Of a stretch of 64,000 bases of DNA, positions 54,969-64,000 are shown in pieces (the first letter of the stretch is position 1; each line of letters opens with the position of its first letter). The translations under genes and the position numbers were made by a program. This DNA is from Cryptomeria japonica. Lineage: Eukaryota; Streptophyta; Pinopsida; Cupressales; Cupressaceae. The notes beneath the pieces were generated by a model. The model saw nothing but the letters and a program-made list of their open reading frames with translations. It had not been told where the DNA came from and searched no databases. The DNA lies in assembly GCF_030272615.1 (NCBI RefSeq), contig NC_081409.1, forward strand, positions 474,792,573 to 474,856,572, given 5' to 3'.

Positions 54969-55090
54969 ACACATGGTCCCAAAACAAATTTTATTTTTTA
55001 CTTTTCAAAACTAGAGTTTGCCCTAGTGGTTGTTTGGGGATAGAGCGTCCAATGAGATTGAGTGGTAGAGCCCCTAATGGGGGTTAGGGG
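54969..55090. other. Short unique spacer with copia target site
   Basis: Unique-looking 120 bp ending in AGGGG (55086-55090), the left TSD of the copia element. Confidence 0.6.
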
Positions 55091-56008
55091 TGTTGATTTA
55101 TAGCTAGGTCGGGTTCCTAGCTTGGGCCGACCTAGCTCTCTAAATTGGCCTTTTAGCCTTAGCAATTTGTCATCGTGTTGACTGGGCCCTATTTGGGCGA
55201 TTTATGTTACATACATATGTAATGTGCTGTGACTTGCATGTATAACGTGTAAACATTATATGGCTTTGCACCAAAATTATGTAACTTGTAAATAGGACAC
55301 GACCTATACTTGTAACTTGTAAAATGAAATTATTTGTTAATATTTTGGCGGGAATTAAACCTAGCCAACCTAAGGTGAAGTGAAGGCTAGAGTCTCCTAT
55401 ATATGTGAAGCCTATCTCATTGCTCAAATACATATCCAATGAATACCTTCTATCTGTCTTCAAGTAGCGAATTGTCTTCAGTAATCAACGAATTACCTTC
55501 AGCAATCAGCGACTATCATTAAGAGCATAGCGAACATAATCAGAAGACAACGAATCGGTATTAGAAGCCAGTGAACATCAGCAGATGCACAGTAAACACC
55601 TTTTGCAGTCAACAAACCTCATTAAGGCACAACGAACTCTCTTGAAGGACTGCGAACTGGTCTAAGGGGGCACCAAACATCGTCTTAGGGTCAACGAACA
55701 TCATCTTTGTGACAACAGATCGATCTTGTAGACATTGACCTCAATTTGCCATCCTCGTATTGCAGATAAGTTTGGTAGTGCTATTTACCCTAAGGTTTTG
55801 TGCATAATAGATGACAGCTTCAAGTGTGAAGCTAATTGTAAATTCAATTTGACTAATCAAGATCTGAGAATTGTTGTTGGGTTTTTCACCTCCAAGAGGG
55901 AGGTTTTCCCAGGCTACTGCTGCGTTGTTCTTCTGTTGTTTTGTGCTGTTATGTGTTGCATTTTCAGTTTTAGTTATTTACTTTCAGTCTGATTGCTAAA
56001 AATCAACA
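55091..56008 (+). repeat. Copia 5' LTR
   Basis: TG..CA, 918 bp. Contains the palindromic word CTAGGTCGGGTTCCTAG near its start and, at 55460-55690, repeated phrases of CAGCGAA(T/C), CAATCAGCGA and AGCGAAC type. Confidence 0.95.
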
Positions 56009-56020
56009 TGGTATCAGAGC
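56009..56020 (+). promoter_or_regulatory. Copia primer binding site (tRNA-iMet)
   Basis: TGGTATCAGAGC immediately follows the 5' LTR with no spacer, the standard plant copia PBS. Confidence 0.95.
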
Positions 56021-58282
56021 GGGTTCCTTCTATAAAGCCTAACAGCTTGAAGGTAGATCCTATATTCTTTTTGCAGACTAGGGCTGAAGAAGTCTAACAT
56101 GAATTACTGGGAATCGATTATATCAGATAATTCAACAACAACATAACAACTTGAAGATTGAGGGCATCGATGGGGCCGTAACAAGAGTATGAAGGTTTCA
56201 AATAAAATCTTAGAATACAAGTGTCCTTATTCCTCTACTCTCACTTGTTTGCTTCTGTTAAGAAGGGTTCACTTAGTTTGAGGATTTGTATATGTTTGCT
56301 TTGTTGTTATTGGTATTAGTTCTTTTAGCACTTTGTTTTGTAACCCTAGTTGGGGTCTTAACTAGAGCACATGATTTTCTTGTTTGTTAACTATCTCATC
56401 AAAGAGTGCTTTGATATGTTGATTTTGTGCATTTGTTTTCTTCTAGCTTCAAACCCTAGCATTCCTTGTATTTTATTAAGGTTTTGTATAATTATCATCC
56501 TAGGGGTTGTGATTGTCACCCTAGTTCGAGCTTTGTCTTTGTGTTAAGAATTTGTTCCAACCCTAGTTTGAGTTATGGAAGTTCGTATTCGGTTATTCTC
56601 TATTCTGAGTATGCATACCTCAACATTATTCGTAACCCAAATTCAGGATTGCTATGAGGAATATGCAATGATACAAATATCAATGATGTTATTGATCTGA
56701 ATATTGATGATGCTTTGATGCAGTGATCTGAATATATCATAAAGTTGGAAATATATAATATATAGTGGTCTATTCTTCTTCACTCATCGTGGCTCATATG
56801 CTTGGTATTTAGTTTGTATGGGAACACTCCTTATTACATTCTGAAGTAAACGTTTATTAAATAGTAATGCTTGATTAAAGCAGAATATACTTGAGACTTT
56901 GTTCAATTTTTTGATGATGAAACCTAAGAACAATGCAGAATAAAAGCATCTAGCCTGTTGAACAAACATTATTTAGTTAGAATGATATGGGCGGTCCCAC
57001 CATGGAGATTTTGTGGCCTCAGTTCTTTTTGGTATTTATCAATCATATGTTTGTGCTCAAACTATACAATGTGTCTCTTCAATTGAGTGGTTGGTGCTTA
57101 CATAATTATCCTGTATTCCTTCTGATTAGTTTTACGCATTGGCTGGAAAGACAACTTGGCTTATGTACACTGTTTTTCTGAAGATATACACTTGTTTTAG
57201 TTCTTCTGATCAGTCATTATTTTGCAATACAATAATATGGTTGGATGTAATCAACATATGACATTTTTCAGTTCTTGCACAATCGCGGTTATCTTACTAT
57301 TACTTGTTCAACAATTTACAAAATGTTGTGTAGTTTTATACTATGATTGAAGGTATTCGAATTGATCATCTTAGAATACAACAACCTCATTTAGGAAGAG
57401 CGATTGATGACTAGAGAGCCATCAAATTTGAACTAAGGCAATTCACAGGGTTGAAGGGTGAAGTTCCAAGTGACCCTTGCGTGTAACTTCAATATGTCGT
57501 CGCTGAGCTGAAGGTAGATGATATGTGATGGCAAGGGCTGAAGGCCACACAGCCATCAGAGATCCATGGGCTTGAAAATGGAACAACTTAAGAATGTTGG
57601 TGGATTCTGTGGGAGTCTAGCCAATAAAGAGATAAATTCTTTTTTTTTTGAATCATGCTCATAAATTTTCATTTTATTATTAATTCATTCTATTGGGATG
57701 TTGAATCATGTTTGATTCTAACATTGATGTTTCTCTTCGAGATAGTCTTGAACTATTATGCTTCAAGCTTCAGAGGGAGCTTGGGAATAGACGTGAGAGC
57801 CTATGCAAGCTTTCAGCTCATTCCTTCACTTGAGAAGATGGCTGAAGGTGTGCCATGTTCGTAATGATTGTGCTATGGGTCCTTTTTGTAGAAAGTGAAA
57901 GTAAGGGAAAAGGAAATTAGCATTTCTCATTCTGATTTATGAAAATTTATGATGGTTGCTTTCCTTATTGGACTCTTATATTATGTAATCTTCATAAGAT
58001 TTGGTCGTCACAGTTTATATTAAGGATTAAGAGGGAGTTCTATGTTCCCTACAATCCTCAGTAAAATACTTTGATGAAAGAATTGACATTATTCTATAAA
58101 CTTAGGATTTTGTAAGCATGATGCTGATTCTATCGGTTTAATGTTGAAATGCTAATTCTGATTTACATACGCTTTTCTAACTAGAAAGAGTTAGTTTCAG
58201 AATTTGGAATAAACTAGGCCTAATGCATTACTCTCTAGAGTTAGAAGTATGCCAAGGATCAAATGAATTGATATCTTGAATA
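56021..58282 (+). other. Copia interior without recognisable gag-pol
   Basis: Expected to hold gag, protease, integrase and the first half of RT, but translations in all frames lack their motifs. Sequence is T-rich and intron-like with several CCCTAG phrases. Either extreme decay, or replacement of the coding region by unrelated sequence. Confidence 0.5.
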
Positions 58283-58999
58283 ATGGATTGTAGTGTTTCT
58301 ACAACTAACTCTGATTTTGCGGATCCATCGAAGTATAGACAGCTGATTGGATCCTTGATATATCTAGTTAACACTAGACCAAACATTTGTTATGCAGTGA
58401 GTGCCCTCAGCCAGTTCATGAACAAACTGAAGCATGTTCATCTTGTTGCAGCCAAGCATATTCTGAGATATTTGCGAGGCACAGTTGGTTATGGGTTGAA
58501 GTATCCAATCAACACTGTCATCACCTTGGAAGGCTACTTTGATTCTAATTGGGCAGGAAGTGTATCTGATGGGAAGAACACTTCAGGAATTTGTTTCAGT
58601 TTGGTTATCTCCCGGGCTAGCAGGAAACAGTTCTCAGTTGCATTAAGTACTGTAGAAGCTGAGTACATTGTGTCAAGAGAAGCAGTGTGGCTTCGCAAGC
58701 TTCTTGCTGGGTTGTTCGAACAACCTTGGGAACCCATTGTCATTTGTTGTGACAATCAGAGTTGTATTAAGATGTCTACTAATCCCGTGTTTCATGACAG
58801 GTCAAAACATGTGGAAACTCATAATCACTACATTTGTGATATGGGACAGAGAGGTGCCATTCAGTTGAAATATGTTAGCACTGATGAGCAAATTGCAGAT
58901 GTTCTCACCAAAGCCTCTAACTCGTGGGAAGGTTGAATACGTCAGAGAGAGATTTGGAGTTGTTGAGAACACAACTTTGGCTGAGGAGTCTCAGTCCTA
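58283..58999 (+). pseudogene. Copia RT C-terminus and RNase H
   Basis: Starts mid-protein in the SKYRQLIGSLIYLVNTRP block, which normally follows the YVDD region of copia RT. RNase H: YFDSNWAGSVSDGKNTSG (first Asp), LSTVEAEYIV (Glu), CDNQSCIKM (Asp) and HVETHNHYI. A 1-nt loss near 58910 shifts the end, after which TRGKVEYVRERFGVV is readable to TAG at 58998. No start codon of its own is expected. Confidence 0.92.
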
Positions 59000-59021
59000 G
59001 TGATGCACTAAGTTGCATCTT

Positions 59022-59395
59022 CCACCCTTTGCGGGCAATGCAAGGTGGAGTCACCCTCTGCGGGTAATGCAAGGTGACATCGGATTCTTCTTTGGGAGAA
59101 GTTGAGGTGAAAGACCTCTCTCCACCCTCTGCGGGCAATGCAAGGTGGTGTTGTATTCTTCTCTGGGAGAAGTTGAGGTGAAAGACCTCTTCCACCCTTT
59201 GCAGGCAATGCAAGGTGGATCCATCCTTTGCGGGTATGCATGATGGGTATCATGGAAGGAGTCCATGATGTATATTGAATTCACCCTCAGCGAGGATGCA
59301 TGGTGAATATCATGGAAGGAATCCATGATGTATCTTGGAACCATCGTCTGTGGGAATGCATGATGAATATCATGGAAAGAGTCCATGAAGCATGA
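59022..59395 (+). repeat. Hairpin-forming repeat array in copia 3' untranslated region
   Basis: Seven copies of a ~26-nt stem-loop: 59022-59048, 59051-59077, 59122-59148, 59192-59218, 59221-59246, 59280-59307 and 59341-59365. Arms change together: CCACC/GGTGG, TCACC/GGTGA, CCATC/GATGG, TTCACC/GGTGAA. Between them lie other stems: CTTCT..AGAAG (59086 and 59156 areas) and ATCATGGA..TCCATGAT (59249, 59308 and 59368 areas). Located between the pol stop and the PPT, so part of the genomic RNA. Confidence 0.85.
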
Positions 59396-59435
59396 TCACA
59401 GTGTAACTTGATTATTCAAGGAATCCTCCCTAGCT

Positions 59436-59444
59436 AAGAGGGAG
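59436..59444 (+). promoter_or_regulatory. Copia polypurine tract
   Basis: AAGAGGGAG abuts the 3' LTR start at 59445. Confidence 0.85.
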
Positions 59445-60365
59445 TGTTGATTTATAGCTAGGTCGGATTCCTAGCTTGGGCCGACCTAGCTCTCTAAACT
59501 GGCCTTTTAGCCTTATCAATTTGTCATCGTGTTGACTGGGCCCTATTTGGGCCATTTATGTTAAATACATATGTAACGTGCCGTGACTTGCATGTATAAC
59601 GTGTAAACATTATATGACTTGGCACCAAAATTATGCAACTTGTAAATAGGTCACGACCTATACTTGTAACTTGTAAAATGAAATTATTTGTTTATATTTT
59701 GGCAGGAATTAAACCTAGCCGACCTAAGGTGAAGTGAAGGCTAGAGTCTCCTATATATGTGAAGCCTATCTCATTGCTCAAATACATATCCAGCGAATAC
59801 CTTCTATCTGTCCTCAAGCAGCGAATTGTCTTCAGTAATCAGCGAATTACCTTCAGCAATCAGTGAATATCATTAAGAGCATAGCGAACATAATCAGAAG
59901 ACAGCGAATCAGTATTAGAAGCTAGTGAACATCAGCAGATGCACAGTAAACACCTTTTGCAATCAGCGAACCTCATCAAGGCACAGCGAACTCTCTTGAA
60001 GGACTGCGAACTGGTCTAAGCGGACACCAAACATCGTCTTAGGGTCAGCGAACATCATCGTTGTGACAGCAGATCGATCTTGTAGATAGTGACCTCAATC
60101 TGCCATCCTCCTTGTATTGCAGATAAGTTTGTTAGTGCTATTTACCCTAAGGTTCTGTGCATAATTGCTGACAGCTTCAAGTGTGAAGCTAATTGTAAAT
60201 TCAATTTGACTAATCAAGATCTGAGAATTGTTGCTGAGTTTTTTAGGTCCAAGAGGGAGGTTTTCCCAGGGTACTGCTGTGTTGTTCTTGTGTTGTTTTG
60301 TGCTGTTATGTGTTGCATTTTCAGTTTCAGTTATTTACTTTCAGTCTGATTGCTAAAAATCAACA
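59445..60365 (+). repeat. Copia 3' LTR
   Basis: 921 bp, same ends as the 5' LTR, followed by AGGGG. Confidence 0.95.
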
Positions 60366-60370
60366 AGGGG

Positions 60371-63136
60371 TGGCTATTTTTCATAATTTTATCGTTGTGT
60401 TTTCTTTAACTCCAAATCCTTACTATTTTTTTTTATCAAATTTGCAGTCTTTAGAAGTTTAGAGAATTAGTGAAGTTTTGGACTTTGAGTCGTCTAAATA
60501 ATGACGGTTGTGTAGTTGACAACATGAATAACATCACTCTTGAAGCCTTTTATTTATTTTCTCCTGTCTTTAGAAACTCCCTAGAATAGTCAACAAAATC
60601 TCACAAACATTTATGAAAACTTGATAATATGTTGGTACCTCCATGGGCAAGGCACTGTCCACCTGCAACCTCTTGCAATCAAAGTTGTGATAGAATACGC
60701 ATTTTTAAATCAAAAAATAACTTCCCTACTTTTCTTTGGCAGCTATATATTTTATTTTAATTTTATAATTGCAAATGCTGTAGTGACCATCTACAATCTC
60801 AACAAGTAGTGAGTTCTTGAATTGAGCGAGACTAGAGTACATACTTCTTTATCCATATAGTTAATTGCAACTAGTTGGCTGCAAAAAGGTTGAAGGAGTT
60901 GGTGTATCTGCATTACAATTTGCGTGTCTGGTTAGGGCATGAGTAATTGGGTTGTAGTTTGAGTATGCTGACTTGGATACTTCTGTTGCGTGGGTTGACA
61001 CATTAGTATTTGTGAAAAAATCACAACAAATTTCATGGATTAAAATTTTGAAGTTACATCCAATCCGGAAGTCAAAAAAATGAATGAAATTAGTGTCACA
61101 AAATCATAGATATTAGATTGAATGCCAAACATAAAAATGTTTTACTATAACGGCTTCCAATTACTATCAGATTATCAATGATCATCATGTTTACAAATTA
61201 CAATATAGCTTTTAAAAGGCCATGTAGTTGACAGACATCAAAACTTATATTTACTTCTCATTTATAAATTCCAAAGCTTTGCAGCTTGCCAAAAAGTTTA
61301 ATAAACGATGACTGAAAACTTTATATGAAAGGCAAATTGTCACACAATGATAAAAAATATATTTTGTTTTCACTAAGCATCTGTTAAGTGTTTCTTGGCA
61401 AATTTATAGATTCAATTAAATATCCATGATTCAAAATAAAATAAAATAATATCTAAGATTCAAAAATAATAGTAATTATACCATCCACTTCCACAATGGC
61501 CCATTTAGCGGCAACAAACATTTTTGAGTTTGTCATAGACAAAATTTATGATTTATAATTTTAATTAATATTGAAACCTGAAGTTCATATGTATTCAGAG
61601 GTGAATCGTTTTTTGGTTTATGATATATATATTACTCTAATTTCGATTAATATATGATGGAAATCAGTAATATGTTCTACAAATTCAGTAATGTGTGCTT
61701 TTGAAGAATATTTATAAAAGTTTATGTATTTTCAAATGTTCGATAAATTTGCCAAGTTATTGCTGAGTTTTTCCCCGAGTTTTTGTCCGAATCTAGATTT
61801 TAAATTTTTTGGGGCTGCTGAGTAATTGTGGAGTCTGAGTTTCTTAACTATGGTTGAAACGAACCAAATGATGACATTGATGCTCTTGATGAAGAGCAAT
61901 GTTAATATTATTGATTGTAATCTATTTTACACCATGCTTCTGCGATGGAATTTTTGGGATGTCATTTTTTTGTGGACAGCTGTTTAAAAAATAGGGAAAA
62001 TTAAAATTATATATGAAATTTCAAATATTTATATGATAGCCATCATCTTTACATTATAGAACCTTGTTACAATTCACATGAGAGTCGACACAAAAATTAA
62101 CAAAATTTCATTGTTTTCATGTCAATGTGCACATATATTAATTTATATATTTACTAGTTTCTTTAATTATATAACTTCAATATCGACCCAGATAATGAAG
62201 TTATTAAAGCAATCTTGCATTTTATACTAGAAAGGTGTAGAAGGGAATTCAACACACAATAGCAGCTATACAAATGCTTTATGTCTTTTACAAATTGCTT
62301 AGTCACAGTCTCCATTTGGTGATCCTGAGTTCTTGCAGACAATGTAGCAGCTGCAAGATAGGAAACAACCATGTGGTTGTCTTGGCATCGTGTAAATAAC
62401 AGTTGAGAAGAATCATTCAACGCTATGTAACTGCTGTACAACTTTCCTCATGGCATGAACAAGAAATTCATTGAAATCATGCAGAAAGGTTAAAGCTTAT
62501 TTTTCTATCATAATCAGAAGAAAACTTTATATCCATTTTTCAATCTTTCACCTCCCTTGAGATGCAACTACACCAAGAATTTACATTGGAAAGGTTAAAA
62601 CTTAAAAATAAAACATATGCATTGATAGAACAGCTTCACTCGTGCTTTTAAGGTGACCTACTATCTATTTTGTTAATCTTGTTTCCTTGCAGCCAACTTA
62701 GCAGTTACTTGCTCTTTATTTAATAGCAAATTATAGGAAGGTTTCTTTGCTTGAGTTTTCTTTAATAGATCATCAAGAGTAGAAACTGCAGGTTCATGTT
62801 CATGATCTATGAAACAATCAAAACTGAGTATACCAAAATTGTATAATAATTTTATAAAATTATGTTTTTTAGAGTACTAGGCTGTACAGGATAGTTTGCT
62901 GTCCCCTAGTGTTTCCAATTTTTTCCTTTTGTTTTGGGGACGTTGCCTATTTTTTCTGAGGTGAGGGGATGGTAGGGGACATTTCCTGCCGCTTCCCACA
63001 TCCCTGAAATGTTTCCAGTGGGGAAGGTGGTCGAAAAACAAAGGGATGCATCCCTCACGTACACTGTTTGTAATTATTTATTTATTTGGCATTTGACATT
63101 GAATTACCAATCTTTATCACTATCACTTGTGTTTTA
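60371..63136. other. Unassigned AT-rich sequence
   Basis: No domain-bearing frame. A 92-codon minus frame at 62163-62441 (MYSSYIALNDSSQLLF..) matches nothing I know. The segment 62890-63050 has GTCCCC/GGGGAC words in opposite orientations (CTGTCCCCTAG, TTTTGGGGACG, GTAGGGGACATT), perhaps a small DNA-element relic. Confidence 0.4.
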
Positions 63137-63193
63137 TATATGTATATATATCCATATATATATTTACATATATACACATGTTTATATACATAT
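63137..63193 (+). repeat. TA-rich microsatellite beside hAT-3
   Basis: TATATATGTATATATATCC... tract ending exactly at the hAT-3 terminus, as at hAT-2. Confidence 0.85.
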
Positions 63194-63756
63194 CAGAGAT
63201 CCTGGACTTGCCAGGACTCTTTGAGTCCCAAGCCGGGTGACCTTGGGTGAGTCCCACGGGCCCGGACTTGGATTCATCTGAGTCCTGGATGAGTCCAGGG
63301 CCTCGCAGACTTGGCTTGGAGCCGGCGAGTCCTTATGCCTGGACTTGGCCAGACTCAATTTTTTTTTAAATCTCAAAAAATAATAAAAACAGATATTTTT
63401 TGACGTTTTCCCCTAAATAATTTTTTTTCTAGGGCATAGCCCCTGAACTCCCACTTTCGGCTCGCGGGGTACATCCCTTCTATCATTGGGTTTTTCTCAC
63501 ATCTAACAACTTGTGTGGATCACTAAGGCTATGTATCTTGTCTTTAGTGACGAGGACCTTGATTGGGTCAACCAAGCAAATAGAGAGGCTGAGGTTGTAA
63601 CCATGGCAAAGGAGGAGGTTAGAGCACGAACAGATACACGCACACCCAATGTTGGTGAGGGTGGCATGGAGTCACGAACAGAGACTATGGGTGCTGAATC
63701 ATCCAAGACCTACCTTAGACGCCTTCATAAGGGGGATGCAGGCTCCTTTGAGCCAT
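63194..63756 (+). mobile_element. hAT-3: diverged hAT remnant lacking its right end
   Basis: Begins CAGAGATCCTGGACTTG, a decayed form of the CA(A/G)AGAAACG terminus, followed by GAGTCC/GGACTC subterminal words to 63360. A GGGC/GCGGGG filler (63430-63480) resembles that of hAT-2. Then comes the transposase tail FSDEDLDWVNQANREAEVV, ending LRRLHKGDAGSFEP. After that point the sequence switches to dispersed repeat R, so the 3' terminus is lost. Confidence 0.75.
63541..63756 (+). pseudogene. hAT-3 transposase C-terminal remnant
   Basis: SDEDLDWVNQANREAEVVTM, PNVGEGGMESRTETMGAES and SKTYLRRLHKG align with the hAT-1 and hAT-2 tails (DDDIDWIDQVDIEA.., PDVGEHGMVSRG..). The usual stop after SEP is mutated to a sense codon (TAT), so the frame runs on into the flanking repeat. 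Confidence 0.75.
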
Positions 63757-64000
63757 ATACTGAAACTTCCTACTTGTGCTACCCTATCTATATGGTTGAT
63801 AGGAATTGAGTTCAAACAACAAGGAAAGTCTAACAACTTTGTGCAAAATTTCCAATTAATTTACATGAAGAAGCTGCAGAAGGCTTGCAATCATGCTCAG
63901 CATGTACATGAATACATATTATTTCTATCCTCTTTTCAAATTGTCGGTTAATTTAATTCCAAAGAGGAGAATGTGGTTCTAGGAAATGATTGATTTTTCT
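63757..64000 (+). repeat. Dispersed repeat R, copy 2 (runs off the window)
   Basis: Colinear with 29445-29695, starting at ACTGAAACTTCCTAC and continuing to the last base. The abrupt start directly after the hAT-3 coding tail suggests hAT-3 and R became joined by deletion or insertion. Confidence 0.7.

Larger units (their letters stand above)
55091..60365 (+). mobile_element. Ty1/copia element with long LTRs and mostly deleted pol
   Basis: LTRs 55091-56008 (918 bp) and 59445-60365 (921 bp), TGTTGATTTATAGC ... AAAATCAACA, flanked by AGGGG on both sides (55086-55090, 60366-60370). PBS TGGTATCAGAGC at 56009 (tRNA-iMet) and PPT AAGAGGGAG at 59436. About fourteen differences in the first ~290 bp of the LTRs, so older than G2. 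The 3.4-kb interior keeps only the RT end and RNase H (58283-58999). The rest shows no gag or integrase and may be replaced sequence. Confidence 0.95.

Noticed and set aside
54602-55087. Long Tyr/Ile-rich ORFs on both strands (54549-55087)
   Set aside because: They are translations of the TA/TATACA microsatellite; six-frame openness comes from simple sequence, not coding.
58917-59386. Repetitive minus-strand ORFs with HLALPAEGG/MDSFHDIHHA peptides
   Set aside because: Antisense of the copia 3' UTR hairpin array; periodic because of the repeat, not a repeat protein.
61740-61860. GAGTTTTTCC/GAGTTTCTT words as another hAT subterminal cluster
   Set aside because: Too few and too degenerate, with no TIR or TSD nearby.
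1-64000. tRNA or rRNA genes
   Set aside because: Only PBS fragments complementary to tRNA-iMet and tRNA-Asp ends were found; no full cloverleaf or rRNA sequence was recognised by reading. tRNAscan-SE would be decisive.

Overview
This is a repeat-dense intergenic stretch of a large plant nuclear genome. The evidence is Ty1/copia and Ty3/gypsy LTR retrotransposons with plant-type primer sites (tRNA-iMet and tRNA-Asp), a plant DUF659-type hAT transposon with introns, and solo LTRs. No bacterial-type operons, rRNA or tRNA genes were seen. The LTR families (solo LTR with TGTAATGTCCCC/GGGGACATTACA ends; LTR-like end TGTTGTGAC) and the nesting suggest a gymnosperm, perhaps a conifer. That is inference, not proof. 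The only trace of an ordinary host gene is one exon of a ubiquitin-activating-enzyme (E1)-like gene near 26.8-27.1 kb.

Layout. 0-1.7 kb: 3' part of a decayed copia pol (+). 2.7-7.8 kb: LTR-like remnant, then a diverged direct-repeat pair (3459 and 6834) flanking a non-coding interior with a minisatellite. 7.8-20.6 kb: an old minus-strand ORF with a possible plant-mobile-domain (PMD)-like N-terminus and a coiled-coil C-terminus, split by a 9.5-kb gypsy element (G1, minus, 8785-18258). 20.6-24.7 kb: repeat-rich, probably LTR sequence of the older element, interrupted by a clean 889-bp solo LTR. 24.9-31 kb: small DNA element, tandem duplication, E1 exon, another LTR and unassigned sequence. 32267-46631: a hAT transposon (minus, exact 8-bp TSD) whose last transposase exon is split by a young 10.1-kb gypsy element (G2, plus, 33221-43353, exact 5-bp TSD, LTRs differing at 2 of 278 positions). 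47.6-53.3 kb: LTR fragments and degenerate tandem repeats. 53505-54698: short hAT derivative inside a TA-rich microsatellite. 55091-60365: copia element with 0.92-kb LTRs, exact TSD and mostly lost pol. 63.2 kb to the end: third hAT remnant and a dispersed repeat.

The most interesting system is the G1/G2 gypsy family. Both copies share an unusual architecture: LTR, tRNA-Asp PBS, a 123-codon leader ORF (ORF0), gag with four CCHC knuckles, protease, RT, RNase H, integrase, a poly(A) tract, an array of CCACCG-CGGTGG palindromes, a GC-rich spacer, an extra ~840-codon ORF3 (possible PMD-like N-terminus plus coiled coil), a short hairpin, then PPT and LTR. ORF0, the palindrome array and ORF3 are preserved in two clearly diverged copies, so they were probably functional in the ancestor. 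Both copies are now inactivated by stops and frameshifts. A second noteworthy signal is a seven-copy hairpin array with compensatory base changes in the 3' untranslated part of the copia element.
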